In this document: positions 34,557-43,554 of the stretch, one piece after another | Layout: every line of letters starts with the position of its first letter | Position numbering within the stretch: position 1 is the stretch's first letter | Assembly: GCA_023435745.1 (NCBI GenBank) | Contig: JAEZMD010000018.1 | Span: 186,001 to 250,000 of the forward strand | Origin: Bacillota bacterium | GTDB taxonomy: Bacteria; Bacillota; Clostridia; Acetivibrionales; DTU013 | Direction of reading: 5' to 3' | Length of the DNA: 64,000 nucleotides | Notes under the pieces: generated by a model | Told to the model about the DNA's origin: nothing | Databases searched by the model: none | Seen by the model: the letters and a program-made list of their open reading frames with translations, nothing else | Made by a program: the position numbers and the translations under genes

Positions 34557-35916
34557 ATTTCAGGTTGAGATCACCCCGTTCGGCCAGATCCGATACGATC
34601 ATTTCGAACATTTCCTTATCGATCTTGTATTTCAGCCGGTAAACGATATAGCCTGCCACGATGATGATCAGAGGGAATATCAGCATTGACAGCTTCATCG
34701 TGAGCAATCCTGCATCAGTTACGTCCTCGGGTGTTGCGGCCGAATTGATACCGGATATAATCAGGGTGGCGCCTACAATACCACTTGCGATCGCTCCGCC
34801 TATCTTGTTGATAAAGGGTTGAATTGAAAAGGTAATGCTCTCATTGCGCCGGCCCAGCTTCCACTGCCCATACTCCACTGTGTCTGTGAGGAACATGAGC
34901 ATCAGAAGCTGTATAAAAGCCTGCCCGATAAAAATCAATACCCCCGCAAGACCAATAACGGTCATATCCATCGGAGCAAGAAAGAAAACGATATACCCGA
35001 GAACGACCAAAATGGTTGAAAAGCCGTAGAGCAGCTTTCGACTGTACTTTTTGGAGAAAAGCGGGAAGCAGAATAGCGCAAGCAGCTGAGATATGCCTAA
35101 TATCCCGGCGAATATCGAGTACATCCCTTCGTCTTTGTAAGCATATTTAAAATAATAGACACCGAAGGTAGTCGTTGTGCAGTATCCTATCATGAATAGA
35201 GCCATGGAGATGGCGGTGAACATAAGCTGATCGTTCTTGAATATGACAGAGAACATTTCTTTCAGGGTAGTATGCTCTTCTTTTTTATACAAGCTTCGGT
35301 TTTCCTTCACCCCGAAGAGGGTGAAGCACAAAAAAGCCCATGTAATAATCACGACGCCTGCGGCGAAGATGAACCACGCCTTTGTGTCGCCTCCAAGCGC
35401 ACCTGTGATGGGAAGGATGCCTACAACAACAATATACATTCCCACGTTAGCACAGATACGGGCAAAAGAACCCGTTTTTTCGCGCTCCTTTTGGTCTATT
35501 GTCAATGACGGCAGCATGGACCAGTATGCGATGTCATTGGCGCCATATATAAAATCCCAAAGCAGATAGAGGATTGTGAAGGTAATGATGTAGGCTGTGC
35601 CTCTAAATCCGAAATCAGTAAAAATCAGCACGGTCAAAATACCGCCGAGCAGGCCGCCAATAGCTATCCATGGCTTGAATTTACCAAAGCGGGTATGCGT
35701 ATTGTCCACCAAATAGCCCATAATAGGGTCATTGACGGCATCAAATACTCGCAGTATGGTAAGAATGCCTGTCATCCACCACATGGTTGAATCAGGAAGA
35801 TCGAGAATTTCCGTCAGATAGACCAGCAGGTACATGCTTACCAGAGAATAGAGCATATCTCTGCCGACAGTACCCAGGCCAAAGGTGTAGCGGTTGCGCT
35901 TCGAAGCATCTTTCAT
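34555..35916 (-). CDS. GPH-family (MelB-like) sugar:cation symporter
   Basis: This 453-residue membrane protein has about twelve helices and the glycoside-pentoside-hexuronide:cation symporter features: an N-terminal FGLGTVGRDMLYS, NDPIMGYLVDNTHTRFGKFKPW after helix 2, and the FLTDTVEYGQWKLGRRNE loop near residue 340. Such transporters import melibiose, raffinose or other galactosides with sodium or protons. It is the last gene of the leftward GH13-GH36-symporter unit, which fits uptake of alpha-galactosides. The start at 35916 follows GGGAGG. Confidence 0.93.
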   Translation of the reverse strand: MKDASKRNRYTFGLGTVGRDMLYSLVSMYLLVYLTEILDLPDSTMWWMTGILTILRVFDAVNDPIMGYLVDNTHTRFGKFKPWIAIGGLLGGILTVLIFTDFGFRGTAYIITFTILYLLWDFIYGANDIAYWSMLPSLTIDQKEREKTGSFARICANVGMYIVVVGILPITGALGGDTKAWFIFAAGVVIITWAFLCFTLFGVKENRSLYKKEEHTTLKEMFSVIFKNDQLMFTAISMALFMIGYCTTTTFGVYYFKYAYKDEGMYSIFAGILGISQLLALFCFPLFSKKYSRKLLYGFSTILVVLGYIVFFLAPMDMTVIGLAGVLIFIGQAFIQLLMLMFLTDTVEYGQWKLGRRNESITFSIQPFINKIGGAIASGIVGATLIISGINSAATPEDVTDAGLLTMKLSMLIFPLIIIVAGYIVYRLKYKIDKEMFEMIVSDLAERGDLNLK

Positions 35917-35942
35917 CGGTTAACCTCCCTCGTTTTCTTCAT

Positions 35943-36010
35943 ATTTGACTTACCCGTTTGAAATACTCGGTTGACTTACTCTGCTGACTATCCCGGTTGA
36001 CCTGCGTTTT
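35943..36010. repeat. Three degenerate 26-bp repeats between GH36 and symporter genes
   Basis: TTGACTTAC at 35945 and 35971, and TTGACCTGC at 35997, are exactly 26 bp apart, with partial similarity between. They lie just downstream of the GH36 stop codon and upstream of the symporter ribosome binding site. No regulatory function is evident. Confidence 0.75.
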
Positions 36011-36035
36011 TGATTTGCCATATGCCTTGTCACCT

Positions 36036-38369
36036 CTATTGCATTTCTTCAATAAGGTACAAATTTGATCCAAAGTCTCCCAGAAGGCGTGTCCGGTTAT
36101 TGTACCATGTGCCCATAAATTGGTTGTTGAGCAGGACCCCACTCATAAACATGTCGCCATATCCCTCATAAGACTCTATGCAGTCGGTCATACTGTAATG
36201 CCTGTTAGCCATACGCAGAAGCAGGCCGTCCGGATTTGGCGCAAATGGGAGAATATGCTTGACCAGCCCGCCAAAGCGTTTGATAAAAAGGCTTTGAGGA
36301 AAAGTATCCAAACGATAGCGGGCCTCGGGTTTCAGCCCGGTCAGAGGTAGAAAATCAGCACTATCACTGGCATAGGATACTGTTTGGAAAAAGCCGGCTA
36401 TTGATTTACTGCCATCCCGTTCGACACACTGCCAATGCACCTTGTTGTCCTTGAGTGGAGCAAGCCGGTAGAACCGTCCATATTGGAGGATTTTGCGGTG
36501 CAGCTTGTAAAATGCGATTTGCTTTTTAATTTCGCGCTTTTCCACAGGGGACAGATAATTCAGATCCAGTTCATAGCCAAGACAGCCGAAGGAAGCAACA
36601 TTAAAACGGGTAGACAGCGGCGTGTCACGAAGTGTCTGCTGGTGGGGTGCGGCGGACACATGGGCTCCCATGGCTGACAACGGATATAGATATGATAAAC
36701 CGCCCTGGATCTTCAGCCGTTCCACCGGGTCCGTATTGTCTGAGGCCCAGATCTGCGGAGAATAGCAGAGCATTCCCAGGTCAAAGCGGTTTCCGCCGCT
36801 CGAACAGCTTTCCAGCAGGATATGAGGCCTGGGTGAAAATATTCTGTTGAGAATTTCATAAAGTCCCAATATGTAACGATGGAAAAATTCGCCCTGATCA
36901 CGCAAAAAAGGAGAAAAAGCGTCGCTGATATGACGGTTCATATCCCACTTCACATATGAAATATCCGCCTCATCCAGAATACGGCTTACCGATGCTACAA
37001 TGTAGTCACGAACCTCGGGCCTGCAAAGATCAAGTACCAGTTGATTGCGGCCGAGTGTGGGCCTTTTTCCGGGCGTCTGTACTGCGTATTCGGGATGGGA
37101 ACGATAAAGATCGCTGTCCGGGTTCACCATTTCGGGCTCAAACCAGAGGCCAAATTGCATTCCCAGCCTTCGAATCCGTTTTGCTAAATGAGAAAGGCCG
37201 CCCGGAAGCTTTTTCCGGTTGACCGTATAGTCGCCAAGACCTGCGGTATCGCTGTCGCGCTTGCCAAACCATCCATCGTCCAATACAAACAATTCGATAC
37301 CCAGGCGCGCAGCACGGCGTGCGAGTCTTAGCAGACTGCCCTGGGTGAACTTAAAAAAATGCGCTTCCCAATTGTTCAACAGAACAGGACGCTCTTTATT
37401 TTTCCAATCACCTCTGACAATATGGTTGTTAATGAAATCGTGAAAATTGTGGCTTATACCGTTCATTCCATCAGTGGTGAAGGTCATGACCGCCTCGGGA
37501 GTCTCAAAATGCTCTTCTTCATTTAGTGTCCATTCAAAGCAATGCGGGTTGATGCCGAGCAGGACCCGGACGATCTGATGAGTACTCATCTCCGCTGCGC
37601 CATAGTGGTTGCCGCTGTATACTAAATTAAAGCCGTATACATACCCATGCTGATCTGTTGTGTCCCTTTCGGTCAGCAAAAACCCCGGATTATGGCGGTT
37701 GCTGCTGGCGCCTGTGGTGGAAGAGTTGATATAAAGCCCGTATTTCAATGCGCGGACATGCCTGTGGGCTTCTTTTATCCATGCACCATCAAAGGTTACC
37801 AGGTTAAAGCCCCGGTCGGGGAGATCTACCATCATACTCATCATGCGTCGGATTATCAGAGGCTTTTTATTCCGGTTCTTAAGAACAGCTCTGCGAGTAA
37901 TGACGTTCGCCTTTTCATAGACTGTATAATACAGGAGCAGTTCAACCCGGTTGGATTCGTCCTCCAACAGCAGCTCCAGCGTCTGGCAGTCTTCTTCATC
38001 TGCGTATGAGGATGGGAGAGAGTCCATTGGAACATTTCCTGAAATGATGCGGTAGGAGCGATAAAGGAAGTCGCAAGTAAAAGTTCCGTCAGGCATTTTC
38101 AACTCTGCAGGGGAATGTCTGTAATCACCGCGGCCAATACCGGACCACTCCAGACAGATATTGTCCAGGCAGTAATTTGGGTCGGACTGATCATAACACA
38201 CACTGCTGCCAATCGCGGCGGTGCGCTTGAGCGCAAGCGCGTCCGCAGACTGTTCCGTAAGTCTGGGGCCGTAATGGATGTGCTCGGGATGACCAAATGG
38301 GGTAATGCGGAACCAGTAGCTTGTGTTCTGTGTTGTAAGGCGAAATACGTCATCTTTGAAGTCGATCAT
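36036..38369 (-). CDS. GH36 alpha-galactosidase
   Basis: This 777-residue enzyme hydrolyses terminal alpha-1,6-galactosyl residues from melibiose, raffinose and related sugars. It has the GH36 layout of an N-terminal beta-supersandwich (about 1-330), TIM barrel (about 335-660) and C-terminal beta domain. The catalytic nucleophile is D476 in YVKWDMNRH and the acid/base is D544 in SDNTDP, which matches spacing in characterised tetrameric family members. FVLDDGWFGKRD marks the barrel start. No signal peptide is present, so it acts on imported sugar. It is transcribed between a GH13 glucosidase and a GPH symporter. Confidence 0.97.
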   Translation of the reverse strand: MIDFKDDVFRLTTQNTSYWFRITPFGHPEHIHYGPRLTEQSADALALKRTAAIGSSVCYDQSDPNYCLDNICLEWSGIGRGDYRHSPAELKMPDGTFTCDFLYRSYRIISGNVPMDSLPSSYADEEDCQTLELLLEDESNRVELLLYYTVYEKANVITRRAVLKNRNKKPLIIRRMMSMMVDLPDRGFNLVTFDGAWIKEAHRHVRALKYGLYINSSTTGASSNRHNPGFLLTERDTTDQHGYVYGFNLVYSGNHYGAAEMSTHQIVRVLLGINPHCFEWTLNEEEHFETPEAVMTFTTDGMNGISHNFHDFINNHIVRGDWKNKERPVLLNNWEAHFFKFTQGSLLRLARRAARLGIELFVLDDGWFGKRDSDTAGLGDYTVNRKKLPGGLSHLAKRIRRLGMQFGLWFEPEMVNPDSDLYRSHPEYAVQTPGKRPTLGRNQLVLDLCRPEVRDYIVASVSRILDEADISYVKWDMNRHISDAFSPFLRDQGEFFHRYILGLYEILNRIFSPRPHILLESCSSGGNRFDLGMLCYSPQIWASDNTDPVERLKIQGGLSYLYPLSAMGAHVSAAPHQQTLRDTPLSTRFNVASFGCLGYELDLNYLSPVEKREIKKQIAFYKLHRKILQYGRFYRLAPLKDNKVHWQCVERDGSKSIAGFFQTVSYASDSADFLPLTGLKPEARYRLDTFPQSLFIKRFGGLVKHILPFAPNPDGLLLRMANRHYSMTDCIESYEGYGDMFMSGVLLNNQFMGTWYNNRTRLLGDFGSNLYLIEEMQ

Positions 38370-38436
38370 AGGCTGTCGTCCGCCTCCTTTCTCAGCTTCA
38401 TAACCACTTTAAGCATAAGCAGCTCATATCTGCTTA

Positions 38437-38500
38437 AGTATCAGAGCCTGGTACTTTCTTAGTATCAGGGCATTGTGCTTTCTCTCAGTATCAGAGCCTC
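38437..38500. repeat. Three 24-26 bp repeats over the 3' end of the GH13 gene
   Basis: AGTATCAG at 38437, 38461 and 38487 marks three related units, each close to AGTATCAGAGCCTGGTACTT. The units include the last codons of the GH13 gene (encoding the LILRESTMP end), so the gene terminus has been duplicated into the spacer before GH36. Confidence 0.85.
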
Positions 38501-40294
38501 ATAGGGTTCGAGGAGGCCGTCAAAGGCCTGCCTGCCGTAGTTGGAGAGAACCACGTTCAAGATAGGAGACTCTTTTGCGCGGGATGTTTTTTGAGCGTCC
38601 GGATTTGGGGCGCGGTCATCTGACATACCGGTTGCTCCTTTTATAAGGACTTTATCCCAGTCTGATGAAACTCTTCGAGTGCGTCCGGAGAAGTTCAGCA
38701 AAATTGTCAGACTCTCCCCGTTGAACTCACGCTTGTATATGAAAAGATGCTTCCTGATTTCCACAGGCTCAAAAGAGCCATATTTGAGTACTTCACGGCC
38801 CGCCCGCAGAGCGATCACGGCTTTATAAAAGCTTCGGACGGAGTCGGGGTCGTTTATCTGAGAGGCTATATTGATGCGGCCATAATTCCGGTTAATGCCA
38901 AGCCACGGCACACCTGTGGTAAAACCGGCATTCGGGCTGTCATCCCACTGCACCGGAGTTCTTGCATTATCTCTGGAGCTGGCCTTGATCATCCTCCAGC
39001 GAAGGCCGGGCGGAAAATGCAGGCGTTTTGCCAGCCGGTAGATATTGTGGGATTCTACATCCTGAATTTGATCCATTCCTGCAAAGTCAAAGTTGGTCAT
39101 GCCAATCTCCTGTCCCTGGTATATAAAGGGAGTACCCCTGAGTGTCAGCAGCAGGGTGCACAGCAGCTTGGCCGATTGATCCCAATAGCGGCTGTCGTCT
39201 CCGAAGCGGGAGACGCTTCTTGGCTGGTCGTGATTTTCAAGGTAATTGGCATTCCAGGGCAGAGCCTTCTGCCATTTTGCAATGGTTGCAGCAAAGCGCC
39301 CCGCATGGAATCTGCGCTTGAACCATTTGACCAGGAACTGGTCGGTTTCCATATGTTCAAAGGAGAAAACCATATCAAGCTCACGGCGGCTTTCATCACA
39401 CAGCTCACGTGCCGTCTTCGGCGTGACAAATACAGTTTCGCCTACCGTAAAGCAGTCGTAATGCTCCAGTACATCGCGCCTGAGCGTCCGAAGGATTTCA
39501 TGGGTTCCCTCCTGAGACAGGTAATGTTCACTGCCTGTCAGGGCTAATTTTTTAACACCGTCATCAAGCGTGGTTTTGAAGAGTATATTGATGACATCAC
39601 AGCGAAAGCCTGCGATACCTTTATCCAGCCAGAACCGCATTATATTCTTTATTTCGGCCAGCACCTTCGGATTGTGCCAGTTAAGGTCGGGTTGTTTTTT
39701 TGCAAACAGATGAAGGTAGTATTCTCCGCTTATCTTGTCATATTCCCAGCAATCCTCTCCGAAAAAGCTGGTCCAATTATTGGGAGGGATTACTGCTTTG
39801 CCGGATTGCACTGCTTTGTCGGGCTGGCCAGCTTTGCCGATATGCTTAGTCCTGTCAGCACGTTCAGACTTGCTCGTTTGTTTGGAGTCGTTTGATCGGC
39901 CAGGCTTGCCCGGACGCCAGATATAATAGTCCCGGAAGGAGCTGTTTTTATCACGGCTGTGTTGGAACCAGGGATGTTCATCCGATGTGTGGTTGATGAC
40001 CAGATCCATAATAATTTTAATGTCCCGTTTGGCTGCCTCTTCGATCAGCCGGTCCATATCGGCCATAGTACCGTATTCGGGGTGGATACCGGAATAATCG
40101 CTGATATCATAGCCATTATCAGCATTGGGAGAGGGATAGACCGGGCTTAGCCATATCACGCCTATGCCAAGATCCTTAAGCTCGTCCAGATGCATTATGA
40201 TGCCCGGAAGATCGCCGATGCCGTCGCCATTGGTGTCCTGAAAGCTGCGGGGGTATATTTGGTAAACTACCCGATCCTGCCACCATTTTGCCAT
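38465..40294 (-). CDS. GH13 alpha-glucosidase (oligo-1,6-glucosidase type) with loop insertion
   Basis: This 609-residue enzyme has the GH13 barrel with N-terminal WWQDRVVYQIYPRSFQDTNGDG. The catalytic nucleophile is D233 in GFRCDVIN, the acid/base is E286 in VGETVF, and the transition-state stabiliser is D356 in NHDQPR. GH13 subfamily members of this type hydrolyse isomaltose, sucrose or trehalose-type glucosides in the cytosol. The start at 40294 is chosen for the AGAGGTGG site and family N-terminus; the frame is open 129 bp further. An insertion of about 40 residues (about 129-169) with hexapeptide repeats interrupts the loop that normally reads IWRDP..PNNW. It leads the operon with GH36 and the symporter. 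Confidence 0.94.
   Translation of the reverse strand: MAKWWQDRVVYQIYPRSFQDTNGDGIGDLPGIIMHLDELKDLGIGVIWLSPVYPSPNADNGYDISDYSGIHPEYGTMADMDRLIEEAAKRDIKIIMDLVINHTSDEHPWFQHSRDKNSSFRDYYIWRPGKPGRSNDSKQTSKSERADRTKHIGKAGQPDKAVQSGKAVIPPNNWTSFFGEDCWEYDKISGEYYLHLFAKKQPDLNWHNPKVLAEIKNIMRFWLDKGIAGFRCDVINILFKTTLDDGVKKLALTGSEHYLSQEGTHEILRTLRRDVLEHYDCFTVGETVFVTPKTARELCDESRRELDMVFSFEHMETDQFLVKWFKRRFHAGRFAATIAKWQKALPWNANYLENHDQPRSVSRFGDDSRYWDQSAKLLCTLLLTLRGTPFIYQGQEIGMTNFDFAGMDQIQDVESHNIYRLAKRLHFPPGLRWRMIKASSRDNARTPVQWDDSPNAGFTTGVPWLGINRNYGRINIASQINDPDSVRSFYKAVIALRAGREVLKYGSFEPVEIRKHLFIYKREFNGESLTILLNFSGRTRRVSSDWDKVLIKGATGMSDDRAPNPDAQKTSRAKESPILNVVLSNYGRQAFDGLLEPYEALILRESTMP
39792..39845. repeat. 18-bp repeats inside GH13 loop insertion
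   Basis: GCTTTG recurs at 39795, 39813 and 39831, 18 bp apart, within larger similar units such as ACTGCTTTGCCGGATTGC. They encode the hexapeptides GKAGQP, DKAVQS and GKAVIP in an insertion of the glucosidase. Confidence 0.82.
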
Positions 40295-40822
40295 GCAAAA
40301 CCACCTCTTATAACAAGTGTAATCTAATTTGCATCTGTAAGCAAGAGAGGGGTGGAACAGAGTTAGTCTGTCAGCTGAGTAAAATTTACGTTTGTGTTCT
40401 AATCTAACCTGTCGGTTGAGCATAATTTTCGTTTGCGTTCAGAAATTATGTATAATTTTGACATAATATTAAACACAATCGCAATTTTTACTCATTTTTT
40501 ACTGCATGACTAAAGAAAATTGAACACCCTCGCATTTTTTGCACATTTTTACTTGCATTCTTGCTAAATACCGGAATCCAGACATGGTTGTCACCGGACT
40601 AGGTCATATAAATCGGCTGCCCAGGTCAAATTGCGTCGGAATAGTCACACAATCTTACATTTAGAAATTAATCTTGAAATGGTAACAAACCCTGATACCG
40701 CTCGATACCATAGGGTTTCACGGTTTTTTACATCTCAATTTACAAAGATTGCTTCAGTTACCAGACAATCTTTTATCCTTTATTTATTCATGCGTTTACC
40801 CAGATAACAGGTATGCTTCCGG
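40295..40822. other. Intergenic region with duplicated segments and candidate terminator
   Basis: These 528 bases lie between the larA stop and the GH13 start, both on the minus strand, and hold no convincing gene. They contain degenerate direct duplications (40361-40560) and an inverted repeat, AAACCCT / AGGGTTT, at about 40687-40718 that may terminate the larA operon. A promoter for the GH13 operon must lie here, but I cannot place it. Confidence 0.5.
40361..40560. repeat. Two pairs of degenerate direct duplications upstream of GH13
   Basis: A segment of about 45-50 bp containing CTGTCAGCTGAGTAAAATTT recurs as CTGTCGGTTGAGCATAATTT about 40 bp on. A second segment starting AACACAATCGCAATTTTTAC recurs as AACACCCTCGCATTTTTTGC about 50-60 bp on. 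Both pairs are diverged, so the duplications are not recent. Confidence 0.7.
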
Positions 40823-42097
40823 CTATGTCACAATAACTCCAACCCCATCCGGTATTACGGTAATGTCCGACTGCTTTCCAATAATCGACTCGGCCATTTT
40901 AATGGCGTCCTCAACGCAAACGGCATGCATCATGTGCATGTGTTTAATGATATCAGGATCACATACATCAGTGACCAGAATAACACTGCACTTCAAGAGT
41001 ATACGGGCAAGGATCTGTGCTTCCCATTGATCGGCTATGGTATCCATTTGCGGGATCCGGGCGATTTTTTCAGCTACCGCTGCCGATGATTCGGCATGAG
41101 CGAACCAATTATAGAATGCCTCCCCGCCGTGACCGTCATTACAGGCGGCAGCAATGATAATGACGCCGCCTTTCCTTACACATGCTTCGGCGGCAGTCAT
41201 TCCTTTGACTGCCTGATAAATGTTCTGGTCGAGAGGGTATCCGCCGTTTGAAGTAATCACAATATCTGCCTCAACTGCGTTTACTCCCGCAAGCTGCTTA
41301 ACAAACTCACACCCCTTGTAATGGGCTTCCTCCGGATGCCCTGCAAAAGCCTTTATTATTTTCTTTTCACTATCTATGACAACATTTAGAATAAAATCCA
41401 GCTTAGCCATGCGTGCGGCATATACCATGTCCACATGTATCGGATTACCTTCAAAGATTCCTGCTCTTGCATGATTATGAGCGATGAATTTCGAACAGTG
41501 ATTTGCCAGAACTGTTTTCTCAGAGGCGATCCCTGGCAGAATGCTTTTTCTGCCGCCGGAAAACCCGGCAAAAAAGTGAGGTTCAATAAAACCTTCGGCG
41601 AGAATAAAGTCCGCCCAATCAACCAGGGAATTTAGATAGAGTTCAGCACCCGAAGGCAGGATACCTTTAAACACCATATTACTAATATCTCTGGAATCAT
41701 GATTTAAGATATCTTCTCTATCGACGATATCCTTCCCGAATTTGAAAACCATTTCTTCATATGTGCTTGGCCTATGGAATCCTGTAGCGATAAGAATCTT
41801 GATCTTTACATTCGGATTATTTTCTCTGATTTCACTTAACAGGATAGGCATTGTAATTTTACTCGGTACCGGTCTTGTATGATCGCTTGTAATAATCAAA
41901 ACCTTTTTCGCATCTTTCACCATATCCCGAAGTCTACAGGATTGAATCGGCTGATCCAGCGCCTTCAATACAATTTCCTTCTGAGGCTGCTCAAACCTTA
42001 ATTCATTGACTCTGGATGTCAATATCCCTTTGACTCTTGACTCTTCAAGCATTATTTCCTTGTAACCTGTTGAATACGGCAGCTTTATCTTTAACAT
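40823..42097 (-). CDS. larA: LarA-family (nickel-pincer) lactate racemase homologue
   Basis: This 424-residue protein matches LarA, which racemises D- and L-lactate using a nickel-pincer nucleotide cofactor. Family residues are visible in SDHTRPVP, GFHRPST, PHFFAGFSGGRKSILPG (cofactor-linked Lys) and SNGGYPLDQNIYQAVKGM. It is the last gene of the leftward etfB-etfA-lactate dehydrogenase unit, mirroring the place of a racemase in the Acetobacterium lct operon. A racemase would let the FAD dehydrogenase use both lactate isomers. LarA homologues acting on other 2-hydroxy acids exist, so a different substrate is possible. Cofactor-synthesis genes larB, larC and larE are not in this window. Confidence 0.92.
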   Translation of the reverse strand: MLKIKLPYSTGYKEIMLEESRVKGILTSRVNELRFEQPQKEIVLKALDQPIQSCRLRDMVKDAKKVLIITSDHTRPVPSKITMPILLSEIRENNPNVKIKILIATGFHRPSTYEEMVFKFGKDIVDREDILNHDSRDISNMVFKGILPSGAELYLNSLVDWADFILAEGFIEPHFFAGFSGGRKSILPGIASEKTVLANHCSKFIAHNHARAGIFEGNPIHVDMVYAARMAKLDFILNVVIDSEKKIIKAFAGHPEEAHYKGCEFVKQLAGVNAVEADIVITSNGGYPLDQNIYQAVKGMTAAEACVRKGGVIIIAAACNDGHGGEAFYNWFAHAESSAAVAEKIARIPQMDTIADQWEAQILARILLKCSVILVTDVCDPDIIKHMHMMHAVCVEDAIKMAESIIGKQSDITVIPDGVGVIVT

Positions 42098-42144
42098 TCC
42101 ATATACACTCCTTAAGAAATTTTCAAAGACGATTCAAGCCTCTT

Positions 42145-43554
42145 TTATTCAGAACTGCCGCATACTTTCCCTGGATTAAGTATGTTCATTGGATCAAAAG
42201 AGCTTTTTATGGCTCTCATCAGCTTCAGAGGGACATCTCCAAGAGAACTGTTCAAAAAAGGTATCTTGGCATGACCTATTCCATGCTCTCCGGAAACCTG
42301 TCCTTCAAGTTCATCAGCTTTTTGATACATAGCAACCATCACACTTTGAAGCTTCTGTTTCCAGTCTGCTTCAGACAGCCGGTCTCTACAGACATATACG
42401 TGCAAATTGCCGTCGCCTGCATGTCCGAAGCTTCTGATCCTTATCCCGTATTTGGTCTCCAGTTCATTCACAAATTTCATGAACTCGGCGATCCTGTTTC
42501 TTGGGACCACAACGTCGCATTCGTCCATTTCGGGCGTAGAGCTTTTGATTGCTTCAAGGAAAGCGCCTCTTGCACTCCATATAGATTCCTGCCTTTCTTC
42601 AGTATCTGAGATAAAAACATCTACCGCGCCGCAATCAAGACATAAATGCGCCGCTTCCTCATAGGTCCGTTCGATCTCCTCTGCAGAGTTTCCGTCAAAG
42701 GTCAGTAATAAATATACATCCGCCGACTTGTCCGGAAACTGTTTGCCTAAATACTGTTCCGCTGCTTCAATGACTTCCTTCTGCATGAATTCCAAGGCAG
42801 TTGGTACGTTTCTTAACTTTATTATTTTTGGTACAGTCTCAATGCAGGCTTCCAGACTGTTAAAAGGTACTAAAAGGCTCAGGGCTTTCTTTGGAGCCGG
42901 TATCAGCTTTAAAATCAGCTTTGTCACAATACCAAGGGTACCCTCGGAGCCTATCATCAGATCCTTCAGGCTATATCCAGAGCTGTTTTTGGCAACCTTG
43001 CCCCCAAACTCCACAACATCCCCGTTTGGTAAAACAACCTCCATACCCCTGACATACTCCCTTGTAACCCCGTATTTAACCGCCCGCATTCCGCCTGCAT
43101 TGGTCATCGCATTCCCTCCGATGGTAGCGCTTTTTTCACCGGGATCCGGCGGATACATAAGTCCGTAATCGCTAACGAACTTGATCAGTTCCATTAGTAA
43201 TACTCCGGGCTCTACGGTTAGGGTCAGATTTTCTTCATCGAGTTCAAGTATTCTGTTCATCCCCGCGAGAGATAGGACAATCCCGCCATGTATCGCTACG
43301 GCACCGCCGCAGAGGCCGGTCCCTGAACCCCTTGGGGTAACCGGTATGTTATTGGCATAAGCATACTTCATGACCGATGACACTTCCTCGGTACTCTTAG
43401 CTTCTACTACTACCTCAGGATAGTATTTTCCATACTCAGGCATCTCGTCGTGGGTATAGTCGTCATTTATTGCTTCTCCTATCATAATATTTTCCGGGGA
43501 GAAAATACTTTTTAAATAAGAGAAATCTTCGTGTGTTAATTTTTTATATTGCAT
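42145..43554 (-). CDS. lctD: FAD-linked lactate dehydrogenase (GlcD/LctD family)
   Basis: This 469-residue flavoprotein has the FAD_binding_4 domain (about 35-175) with TPRGSGTGLCGGAV and GGNAMTNAGGMRAVKYG, and the C-terminal FAD-oxidase C domain (about 230-465) with SFGHAGDGNLHVYV and SGEHGIGHAK. In Acetobacterium woodii the homologous LctD forms a complex with LctB and LctC that oxidises lactate with NAD by electron confurcation, using reduced ferredoxin to drive the uphill step. Its start overlaps the etfA-like gene by 19 bp, showing tight coupling. Glycolate or other 2-hydroxy acids are possible alternative substrates. Confidence 0.92.
   Translation of the reverse strand: MQYKKLTHEDFSYLKSIFSPENIMIGEAINDDYTHDEMPEYGKYYPEVVVEAKSTEEVSSVMKYAYANNIPVTPRGSGTGLCGGAVAIHGGIVLSLAGMNRILELDEENLTLTVEPGVLLMELIKFVSDYGLMYPPDPGEKSATIGGNAMTNAGGMRAVKYGVTREYVRGMEVVLPNGDVVEFGGKVAKNSSGYSLKDLMIGSEGTLGIVTKLILKLIPAPKKALSLLVPFNSLEACIETVPKIIKLRNVPTALEFMQKEVIEAAEQYLGKQFPDKSADVYLLLTFDGNSAEEIERTYEEAAHLCLDCGAVDVFISDTEERQESIWSARGAFLEAIKSSTPEMDECDVVVPRNRIAEFMKFVNELETKYGIRIRSFGHAGDGNLHVYVCRDRLSEADWKQKLQSVMVAMYQKADELEGQVSGEHGIGHAKIPFLNSSLGDVPLKLMRAIKSSFDPMNILNPGKVCGSSE

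Noticed and set aside
35939..36142. 67-codon minus-strand gene between GH36 and symporter
   Set aside because: It overlaps the end of GH36 in another frame, and its C-terminal part is just the 26-bp repeat translated. It has no ribosome binding site.
38747..39547. 266-codon open frame antisense to the GH13 glucosidase
   Set aside because: It is fully inside a gene with intact catalytic residues on the other strand. The translation has no domain features.
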